NCBI GenBank assembly: GCA_964019055.1
Contig: OZ025207.1
Span: forward strand, 27,313,617 to 27,377,616
Reading direction: 5' to 3'
Length of the DNA stretch: 64,000 nucleotides
From: Anthopleura xanthogrammica
Lineage: Eukaryota; Cnidaria; Anthozoa; Actiniaria; Actiniidae
Shown: piece after piece, positions 1 through 33,173 of the stretch
How the letters are laid out: each line of letters begins with the position of its first letter
Numbering within the stretch: position 1 is the first letter of the stretch
Program-made: the position numbers and the translations under genes
The notes under the pieces: generated by a model
Told to the model about the DNA's origin: nothing
What the model saw: the letters and a program-made list of their open reading frames with translations, nothing else
Databases searched by the model: none

Positions 1-23359
<23,359 letters not shown>

Positions 23360-23891
23360 TTTTTGGCAAAAATAAAATTCTCGTGACAACGCATGACACA
23401 AAACCGCTGACTCAGCCCTTCTATATCACAGGCACATAGTATCTTTTTCCCCTTTTTCCTTCATATTTCTTCCTTTTTCCTTTTCTTTCTTTCTTTTCAT
23501 ATCCAATTTAAAGCCCATTTTCATTTTTATTCAAATTATATTTGTAAAGAAAAATCAATTTGGTAAATTTTTAAATATAACTAAATTTACTAGATTTTAA
23601 ATTCAAAATTTATTTTGCTCTAGATAAATATTTCCTGAAATAATCTTGATTTATATTTTATTTGATAATTCACGTTATATGAGTTAAATAGAATATTATA
23701 GTTTTATTCTTGTGCGAGTAACATACAATAATTGGTGGTGGGTTTCCTGTGGTTAGTTTATTTATACAAGGCATTGTGGGTAATTAATTCAACATGGCGG
23801 CGCCCAAGAAAAAAAAAATTTCAACCAAAAATAATTCTAACTATCTGAAAAGCACTTAAAATTGTCTCTAGTTACCAAGAAAGTTTTGTGG
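23360..23891. promoter_or_regulatory. Head-to-head promoter between ANKRD27 and MCAT
   Basis: The two start codons face away from each other across 532 bp. The MCAT-proximal part has CATTGTGGGTAA (23773) and CAACATGGCGGCG (23791), which matches the YY1 core AANATGGCGGC often seen in housekeeping promoters. The middle is very AT-rich, and no TATA box can be distinguished from this background. Shared promoter activity is inferred from geometry. Confidence 0.6.
23794..23859 (+). other. Short upstream ORF before MCAT (or YY1 site only)
   Basis: An ATG in good context (AACATGG) opens 21 codons ending at TAA 23857-23859, just before the MCAT ATG at 23892. It contains a run of four Lys codons. It could lower MCAT translation if transcription starts upstream. 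If the cap site lies downstream, it is only part of the YY1-like motif. Confidence 0.4.
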
Positions 23892-26800
23892 ATGTTTTAT
23901 CCAAGGAACTTTGCCCTCATAAGATGGCTGCAGGGAAATAAGAGATTTGTTTCCAAAGAAAGTAGTGACGTCCGTAGACAGGCCTTTCTTTTTCCTGGGC
24001 AGGGATCCCAGTTTGTAGGAATGTGTGGGCGATTTATCAAAGAATCTTGGCTCCAAAGCCTTTTTAGCAGAGCGAACGAGATCATCGGTTTTGACCTATT
24101 AAAACTATGCCTTGAAGGACCAATAGAAGAGTTACAGAAGACAGAAAACTGTCAGCTGGCTGTTGTAATGGCATCTCTTGCTGGGCTGGAGTGGTACCGT
24201 TACCATGGTGACTCGGTGAGGAAGTGTTGAGGAGCCAAGGTTAACATTAATTCTTGTAATGATATACTTTGTTCTAAAATTAAAGTCTGTATAACATAGG
24301 ATACTGGATGAGGGCCAAAATGTGTTTGGAGTTAGACTGATGAGTATGATACTAATCAGGCTAGTTTTGAGCCACCCCTAGATCCTGACCACAGCATAAA
24401 CTATAAGACTTAAACAGGGTGGGGTAGGGAGAGGCTCAATAGCTTGAAATTTGCCTGTGGGGATTCTACCTATAACGGCATAAACTGGGATGCTCCGCCT
24501 GAAAGGGGTACCTTTTTCAGGCCACAGGTATAGAAAAAGGGGGGGGGGATATGTGAGTTTTGGTATAGAAAAGGGTTGGGAATTCGCTTAGGTATAGAAA
24601 AGATATATGAAAGGGGTACTTTTTCAGGCAAAAAGGTATATGAAAGGGGTAACTTTTTGCTGAAATTTGGCATATTAAAGGGTAAGAGGTCGAGGTGTAG
24701 TGGAGCATCCCCCTCTGTAATGCCTCAAAGTACCCCCCGGGGAAATTTGTAGCTCATAAATTCCTAGTACCTTAATTCAAATACCTTAGGGTGAGACAGC
24801 CCCCCCCCCCCCTCCTTACCCACCACCTCCATTACAACCATCCTTCTTCACCATTGAAGTAAAACCCTTAATTTCAGGCTACAGGGGCAGAAGTGATTAA
24901 TACATTATACAGTATGCCTACTACTTCAGGTTTTAACTTTTATATCTGGCATCCAAGACGAGATGGGTGGCATAGTGGTTTTTTCTCCAGGTTCTCTGGT
25001 TTTTACTCCCTCCATAAAAATCAACATTTGAATTAAGAGATGTATGCATAGAATATATAATGTAGTGGTAGTGTGTGTTAGTGACAGTGGGCCAAATTGG
25101 AAACCAGTATTTTAAGTTACTGAATTCGTATCCCACTATTGAAAAAAAAATGAAAATTAAAAAAAGTGATTTAATCCCAAAGCTTTCAAACTATGTATTT
25201 AGCAACTTTTTTTTCATAAACCCATAAGGATCTGTTTTTCTTTCTCAACATATCTCTGAATACAAGCAGTCCATGAGCTCTGTCTGTGCAACAGCTGGCT
25301 TTAGTGTTGGGGAATTTGCAGCCTTAGTATTTGCAAAAGCAATTTCACTGGAAGATGGTAAGTCAGTGTTAATATTTGTCTTATAATTAATTTCTTGTTA
25401 CCATACAGATCTTTTTATAGGCAATAGGCAGCCTGTACAGTTTCATGAAGGGAAATCTTGGGGTTGGTGAAGGGAAAGGAGACCAAAGGAGATGTGGTCA
25501 TCAAATTTTATGAAATAAAAACCCAGGAAGATGAGGGCTATTTGCTCCTGCCCCCAGCTTCAGTCCTGGAGGGAAGGGGGGGGGGGGTACTCCGATATGA
25601 AAAGGGCAGGGCTTATAACCAAAATTCTACAGTATTATTAGACGTCATGTTGCTCTTTTACAGCTCTTAGGGTCATACAAGTCAGAGCAAAAGCAATGCA
25701 AATTGCATCAGAAACACATCCAAGTGGTATGGTGACAGTTAAAGGGCTTCAGGATGAAGCTATTCAAGATCTTTGTGAGGCAGCAAAGATTGTAACACAT
25801 TCTCAAGATCCACTCCAACCACCAGTGGCAATGACTGCTAATTTTCTATATCCAAAGGGCCATGTTATTGCTGGGACACTGGATGTTATAAAGTATATCC
25901 TACAGTATGGAAAAATAAACGTAAGAAAAAACAACCAAAATGTATATTAAATTAGATAGAATTCAAACTTAATATCTATGATTTGTTAAGAATTATTATC
26001 AGCATTTCATGATTATCAGATAATTTCATGATAAAGAAATCTTCAATAAAAGAGAGTCCTGAAGGGGATTCCTAATCCCATTTCCCAGCCCAAAATTTTG
26101 CAAAATCTCAGAGTCCCAGTCATGCAAAATCTCAGTCTGAGTTATAGAGTTAGAGTTTGCAAAATCCCAATCCCATTAATGGCTAAATCCCAGTCCCGGT
26201 GCATGAAATCCAATTTTTCCCAGCCCCAAAAAAAGGTGAATCCCAGCTCCCATTTTACCTCTTTAGGACCCTCATAAAAGGCAGTGAAAATAGTGGGGAA
26301 TCATAGAAGGGTGATGTAGCCATAATGCACTTGCCTTTCACCTCTGGGTTCTCAGGTTCAATTTTTGGACTCAGCACCACATCAAGGATTTTTCTCCAGG
26401 TTCCCTGCTTAAGTTGCTCCCTCCACAAAATCTATTTCAATTTGATCTGTGAAATAGTCATGCCCTTTATGGGTTTGATGAAAAATTGAAAGTTTTTGAA
26501 AATATATTCACAAACAAAAAAAAGATGACCATCTCTTTATATTTATAAACATTTTCCTTATTATATAGGCTTCTAGATGTTTTTTTGTTTTTTTTAAATT
26601 AATATTTTTTTTTTTGTAATTTTCAGCATGGAGCAAAAGATGTCAAGCAGGTTCCAGTCAGTGGAGCTTTCCACACTCCACTCGTGGCTTCAGCTCAGCC
26701 CATCTTAAAGGATACCCTTGATGCTATTGAAGTCTCTCTTCCACAAATACCAGTATATTCTAATGTGACTGGAAAACCATTCAGCTCAGTTGAAGAGATT

Positions 26801-27671
26801 AGAAAGTGAGTATAGGGATACAAAAATAGTAAAATATTGTATAATATGAGCAATTTAGTCACAAGCCTCTGGCTTTGAAGACTTGATCACTTCATATGGT
26901 CTAGTACAATGATGAAATAATTTAACATTTTTACCTCAACTTTAACAGATTTTTGAAAAAGGGGCTTCAAAATTTCAGAGTTCAGTTTAACTGACAAACC
27001 ACTGAACCCCCCCCCCAAAAAAAGTTAAAAGGGATAGGGGGGTTCGAACTGCCAAATTAGAAAAAACAAAAAACTATTTTACATTGAATATTTTTTGTTA
27101 GGGGGTTCGATTTGCAGCTAAGGGGGCTCAGATGAATCCCCCTAGCACCCCTTAAATCCACTCCTGGTTAGCATTTTTCTGGTCTAGTATACTGTATTTC
27201 AATACACTCCCTCAGATGTTGAAAAGATGAATTCTACAGTTCTCTGGTTTTAATTCCTATATTTTCTGCAAAACCCAACACCAACAATAAAAATTTCAAA
27301 GCACTCTCTGACCTAGCTATTCCCTGACTTAGATCAGCCCAGAGCTTCAAGGATTCATACGAGTATTCTGCCATATTGACTCTGATTAATATCTAATAAT
27401 AATCCCTCCCTCTCCCATAGGAGGGCTGTAAGTTAGAAAACTGTAAATGGTTATTATGTATCCCTCTGTAAATAAAGTTATTGTATTGTATTGTAGGTTA
27501 TTAGTTGAACAAGTTGTTCAGCCTGTTCAGTGGCAGATACTCATCAATAACATGATAGCTGATCAGAAGCCAAGCATGTTTTTTGAAGTAGGACCAGGAA
27601 GACAGCTAAATGCTATGCTGTACCATATTGATTCCAAATACAAACGTTATTGTAAGAACATATCTGTATAG
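23892..27671 (+). CDS. MCAT: Malonyl-CoA:ACP transacylase, mitochondrial (five exons, complete)
   Basis: MCAT moves malonyl groups from CoA to mitochondrial acyl carrier protein, supplying type II fatty acid synthesis and lipoate precursors. Exons are 23892-24215, 25270-25357, 25664-25920, 26627-26805 and 27497-27671; phases agree and the total is 1023 nt, 340 residues plus stop. Conserved pieces are FPGQGSQ (34-40), the nucleophile elbow GFSVGEF with Ser120, the substrate-carboxylate Arg in VRAKAMQ (Arg145), catalytic His239 in SGAFHT, and FEVGPGRQL near the end. The N-terminus is basic and free of acidic residues until about 22, as expected for a mitochondrial presequence. I chose the ATG at 23892 because an in-frame TAA lies at 23838 and no other in-frame ATG intervenes. 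Length is close to the vertebrate enzyme. Confidence 0.96.
24480..24720. repeat. Degenerate GGTATA(G/T)AAAAGGG repeat in MCAT intron 1
   Basis: Six or so copies of GGTATA-GAAA-GGGG with intervening TACTTTTTCAGGC. The family recurs in looser form near 14060-14220 and 59030-59130. No coding potential. Confidence 0.6.
24957..25135 (+). mobile_element. SINE-like copy in MCAT intron 1
   Basis: GGGTGGCATAGTGGTTTTTT is A-box-like and is followed by CTCCAGGTTCTCTGG, a CCTCCATAAAAATCAACAT segment and GTAGTGGTAGTGTGTGT. It matches the 17140-17340 fragment and is 5'-truncated relative to 46781-47022. Confidence 0.55.
26305..26520 (+). mobile_element. SINE copy in MCAT intron 3
   Basis: The tRNA-like head GAAGGGTGATGTAGCCATAA with TGCACTTGCC, a B-box-like GGTTCAATTTT, then CTCAGCACCACATCAAGG, CTCCAGGTTCCC and the tail GATCTGTGAAATAGTCATGC. 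It is the plus-strand counterpart of the copy at 46781-47022. Confidence 0.75.
27421..27496 (+). mobile_element. Retroelement tail abutting the MCAT exon 5 acceptor
   Basis: TGTAAATAAAGTTATTGTAT continues as (TATTG)n and ends in TGTAG, which is the splice acceptor of exon 5. AATAAA plus a pentamer tail is characteristic of some truncated LINE 3' ends. Confidence 0.5.
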
Positions 27672-28124
27672 TATAAACTAAATACTGTTCATAATACCAT
27701 GATCTCCTTGGAGTTCATTGTTTTTGGACGGGACATCCACTAAACCTCCCTCGGCTTCGGGGACATTTAATCACTAATATCCCTCATTGCCATGGTATTA
27801 CTTATAATAAGCTAGCCGACTAGTCTACTAATGCAATTATCCTTATAACCCCACCTCTGGTATACATGTCTTGTAGTTATATATGGTGCTGATTAATTGG
27901 GAAAATAATAGTAAGAAAGAAATACTTCCTCTTTAGACTTCGAATACTACCTTCTTTTTCCCCTGCGAGCAGTCACACCAAGTTACCCCATTCCCTGAAC
28001 ATTCGGGTCTACCAAAACTTGGGGTGACTGATCCCAGACAGAAAAGGAAAGACTGTTCAGAGTCTATTTCCTCTTCATCTCAAACTCTGTTTTCTTCCAG
28101 TTTAAAGTCCATCAAAAAAACCTA
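27672..28124. other. MCAT downstream region
   Basis: The 3' untranslated region is expected here, but no perfect AATAAA is seen within about 400 nt of the stop. ATAATA and CTTATAATAAGC are the nearest AT-rich candidates. No coding potential. Confidence 0.4.
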
Positions 28125-28293
28125 TAGATCGTTTTCCCTCAAGTGACAAGGCGGCCATATTGGTGTACCAAACAATAGATCAGTTTTTGCATAAAGATAG
28201 AGTTCAATTCTAGGAATTCAATTCTAGAGGATAGAAAATGTATTGTTTGGGTACACCAATATGGCCACTCTGACATCACATGAGAACGGTCTA
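28125..28293. mobile_element. TA-flanked MITE with about 50-bp inverted repeats
   Basis: The ends TAGATCGTTTTCCCTCAAGT and, inverted, TAGACCGTTCTCATGTGATG continue into a shared GGCCATATTGGTGTACC(C)AAACAATA. TA is present on both sides, as for mariner-type non-autonomous elements. Both flanks also share an overall TATAGA/TCTATA palindrome. Confidence 0.88.
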
Positions 28294-28300
28294 TACAATT

Positions 28301-28507
28301 GTTTGCATCTAAGCATGAACACCAGACATAAAAACATGTTTTAACTGTCTCCTGAAACTTATATGTTCGTAGGGTAAAACATCAACATAAGAGGCGGTTT
28401 CGCTTGAAATCAAAAAATGTTGACGTTTTTACCTGACAAACGTACGAGTTTCAGGAAACAGTTAAAACATGTTATTATGTCTGGTGTTCACGCTTAGATG
28501 CAAATGA
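28301..28507. repeat. Long foldback immediately after the MITE
   Basis: GTTTGCATCTAAGCATGAAC..CACCAGACATAA.. to about 28397 is the inverse of 28405-28507. Arms are near 97 nt with roughly 85-90 percent match by eye and a tiny loop. It sits 7 bp from the previous element, so the two may have inserted in succession. Confidence 0.88.
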
Positions 28508-31500
28508 CCGATGAATGATTATAAGGCCCAGGTCTTATACCTGGGATTTTATAGTAATGCAAATTTTATCTTCTCATTAGCCGTACTATTTATAGCACTA
28601 TCCAATAGCCTACTAGTAGAGAGCTATTTTGGATTGATTATTACCACAGGAAACCCACTACGTAATACTAATAATGATGATCAGTTACAGAGTTTACCTT
28701 AACAACACTAAGAACAGGAACTTAAACAACAAAGACATAAATCAAAAGAAAAAATCCAAAGAAGTTATGGCTTCTTAATATTCAAATCTATTCAAATTTA
28801 ACAGACAAAATATGCGTAGTAGAAGCGTAAATGCAAATGTTTAACTAAGCATTTCCACCTTTGACCCTTTTTTCTTTTAATAATTTGTTAAGTCTATTCA
28901 ATCTAAATTTGTGGCAATTTTAGCAACACTGGAAATAGGAATAAGGGTCATTTAAACTTTTCAACTTTTACGTTTCAAAGGGCACAGTTGTACGTGTTTT
29001 TTTGGCAAAAACAACTTGATAAAATCTCAATGTTTTGTGCAAAACAGGATGTTTGACGTTAAAATTGTTTTTACTGATATTTAAAGATCATTCTGGAAAA
29101 AATATTGAAAGGATTGTTTAGATATTAATTAAAGAAATTGGTTCTGAAATTGCTCATGAAAAGTGACGTTATTGTTCAATGTTAGAAATGATTCTTTAAA
29201 ATTCTCCTTTTTCACTCCACACTCAGCCAAGCTGAAGTTTTCTCTTTTCAAGACATGCAGGACACAAGGTCTGCTTTTCAAATCCTTCCTAAATTTACTA
29301 CAAATCTGATGTCAAAAAATATGACTTAGCTTTATTGTGTATAGAAAAAAACTGAGTAGATCAGCAAATGTCATAAAATTGAAAAATACACTACATTTGA
29401 TTGTAAAATATAGAATCATCCAATTGGAATTAACTGAGGTTACTCATAACAAATTTACTGTAACCACTTTCAGTTACTAATAGGACATTGCCACATCTTC
29501 TATTTCTGCTGCAAAACGTTTTGTTTTCATTCTGTAATTTACAGAATTTGACAGCTTTTACTGGTCTTTAGTGATACTACAATTTGATCTCCTATTCAGC
29601 AATACTCTTATTTGCATTCTCAACTGATTTCTCATAGCCTTGTTCATTATCATATAAAAGGAATAAGCAAAATCTACTTCTATTTATTTTTTGTCCATTA
29701 TTTGTGCAGTTGTTTCTTTTGCACTTGCAGCAAAGAATATCTTAAGAGTAACAACATTGTAGTCAACATAATTTGAACTGGAAAACTTCGTCTAGAATAT
29801 TCATAATTTGTGTGGTGAATAGGATTTGAAGACTTGCTAAAGTCTTGTGGACTGAGATGTTAATATACAGACTGTTGCTAACCAAGGATAAAATCTTAGC
29901 AAAATTCATGCCTTTGTATATATATATGGCTTTCTTTATAAAACCCTCCCATTTCCTATTGGCAGTTTAAGGCCAAGGACATTCACTGCTAATTAATATA
30001 CTCATTTGGCAAAACAACAAGACTGTAATATTGGTTCATCCTGTTAAGTTGTAAATTGCAAAGTGGAATAAACAATACAAATAAATTATTGTAAAAATAA
30101 AGGGAAAATGACCATCATTGCTTTGTTGAAATTTCATGAATTAAGTAGGAGCTCTTCCCTGGCCTCATTCACCAAAAAACACTTTATATAATTATACACT
30201 TAGTTCCTTCACAACAATATAAAGGCAGAAGCAAGACTAATGGTGACTCACTAACTGGTTTATATAATGTACTAGCTAATAGACAAGAGGTATAATGTTA
30301 ATCCAGCAGTTACCTTGAGTATCATTTCTTTATTTCTTCATTTGTCTTGACTTTGCATCTCAGATCAGACCACCAACATTCATGAAGGGTTCCCTTTTTG
30401 ACCAACAGGGAATTACATAACATTTTCCCAAGACTCCATAATAAAACAAGCTTCAAAAACATTTTAATAATTCTTTATTATCATAATTTCCAATCAAATT
30501 ACATTAATAAAGTGGTCATTAATGACCATAAATTGAATAGCTAAAGAGCAATTTTAAAATTGGCTGCAACAGTTTCAAGACTTCAAAAAAGAACTATTGA
30601 CCACATGAATAACCCTACAAAGTCTTTTAAATGAATTTCCTTGAAAAGTTTAAAACTGCAGGATACCTCCATTCCTTCAGTTCATGATGAGATTATCATT
30701 CTTATCAAGATGTTTGAAGAGTTGTGTCGTAATTGGAGAAACCCTAGAATATTTTATCAACAAGATCTGAGATCCATCAAGATATCTTACAAAAATTCTT
30801 ATTCTCAACATTTGTTCATGTGATCTATAGTTGCAATGCTCTATTCTAAGAAAGTGTAATCACTAATAGTGAACTAGAAGTCATGGACAGTTAGAAGCCT
30901 TAAAACTGTTGCTTGCCCAAATATATTAGATTAGTTGAATAATTTGATATTTATTGAACACTGCACACAAATTTCACATAATTAAATTCTATGGTTGGTA
31001 AACTATTTGTTAAAGGTAGAAAAATATAAGATGATAAGCAATTTGATGCCAGTTTACAACAGCATCAAGGGTAGCTTAGCTCAAATTCTTTACCAGCCTT
31101 CAGGAATGCAGCTCAGGAAATGGTTACTGACAGCGAACTAACTTACAGGAAATGTTTTCCTGGCAAAGACCCAGTGTCACCTTATGGGGCAAGGTTAAGG
31201 TCAAAACCATGTGTGCATGTGCACATAGTGTCCTCTGCTACCTGCTACTGGTAAAGAACTGGAGCTAATCTTAAACAATTTAATATCACAAAGGCAGATC
31301 AAATCTGAATCTATCAAAACAGCACTTAATGCTGCAACAATCATGAATAACTAAACAAATGGAAAAAGATATACTAATTAATTTTTATAACAGGAACTAC
31401 TACTAAAGGACTATTTTGAATTACCAACAAAGTTGGTTAAAAGGTCTACTGATGAGCAGATACCAGCACAGCTCTATGAGTTACCATGTGCTAAGGGTGT

Positions 31501-33173
31501 GGTTAATCAACCCATTCACAATATTATTCTAAAGATATACAGCATTCATAGAAAAATATCACAACAACCTTGGGCGTTTGTTTCATTTCGTTAATTAACG
31601 AATCGTAGAGTAATTTTATAACGCTTTTTAGAGCGCTTGTATTTTAGTTTGTTTTAATACTCTGGTTTAAGAAGATCAGGCATTGGCCATTACTGTTTCT
31701 CAAAATAGAAATATATTCAGTATAATTATATATTCATTTGTGTATCTCTGATAACAGAGAGAAAAAAGCTTTACGAGTCTTTCCAACTAACATTAGAAGG
31801 AATAACAAATCGATCGACACACTTAGATAATTTCATGTCTTTCTGTTAGTTAAGTAACTTCTGGGAACGAAAACTATAGACTCCCTTCGTCCCCAAATCA
31901 TTGCGCAAATGTCCACCAAAGCATTTTTATCCAAGATTCAAAGGTGTTGACAAGTGGAAACAAGTTGTCCAAGCTTAGCGTAGCGTTGCTAGAGCATAGA
32001 AATATGCCGAGTTTACAGAACCTCGATAACGTTTCTATGGCAAACGATGCAAATTAGTTCTTGTTTAAAACATTTCTGTTAACGAAAAATGCCTTAAATG
32101 AATCATTTTGAATAACAATAGATCATTTGTGTTCTAAGTCCACGCCATAACGTGGAGGCAAACACTAACTACTGAAGCAAAATGTGAACATTTCCAGGCA
32201 CTGTTGATAAATCATTAGGTCAATAACAACAGCATCTTGACAAACTATCGCTGGTATACAAACTGCAATAGCGTCTTTTTGGATGTAAGAGAATTCAATT
32301 TGTAAACGCGGCAAATTATATGCTAACGCTCATGCCAAGCTTTCATATGAAAACACCTAGTGAAGCTTGGTTCATTAAAAAGTTAACACCTCTCTCCTAC
32401 ACCAAATATGTAGCGGCTCGTTTGTGCTTTGTTTTGTTGGACATTGTAAACATTCTGGGTTAAATATAGTGTCCCATTTGTGCTTGAACAATAAAAAAAT
32501 ATATTCTTCATTTGAATTTTTCTTCATAAATAATCATGAATGAAAATATACGATAAATAAAATTCCTCAACATGCTTATATTCGCGAAGTAATAATTCTG
32601 TACTCATATTTCGATACGCGTTAAGGCTACGCATTTACTTTGGCCAATCAAATAAATATTTAACAAAATACATAAAGATTTCTATTATTTTCTCTTTGAA
32701 TGTCACTCTTTTGTGGTGATTGTAGCATAGATTAAAGTCGAAAGAATACCAAATTCGTCAACAAAATTGAATTGTGATTTGGGGCCACTTGTTCAAATGA
32801 CTCTAGCAATTTTCAAGAATAAATGATTTTGACTTAGATAAGATTTGAAAATCGTTAATATTGTTACTTTAAGAAGACGAAAAAACATTGAAAACTAACA
32901 AAACTTTGACAATAGAGAGGATTGAACAAAAATTCTATACGAAATTGGAGACGAGCTCAACTGTAGTTGACAACTATGAATGAGGTTCAAAACTTATTCA
33001 ATTAGATAAGAAAATAGAAGGATTTGAGCATAATTTCATGGTTTCTACGCCTAATAACCTCCCAAAATAAACAGGAATATAGCAGAGGAAAATGCGTTTA
33101 AGACCTTGATTTACTAAGCCAGGATTTGACATATCAATAAGTTCTACATAAACAACTTAATAGAACTATAACA
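28508..33173. other. AT-rich intergenic stretch; probable TRIM71 3' UTR at its right end
   Basis: No credible coding exon is seen on either strand; the short open frames lack codon structure. TRIM71 transcripts in other animals have long 3' UTRs, so some of this probably belongs to that gene. One minus-strand AATAAA lies at 30955-30950. I did not find the let-7 seed-match heptamer CTACCTC on the minus strand between about 32000 and 33173, by eye only. Confidence 0.5.

Noticed and set aside
23862..23891. TTG start extending MCAT by ten codons
   Set aside because: A non-ATG start is not needed; the ATG at 23892 is the first in-frame ATG after a stop and gives a good presequence.
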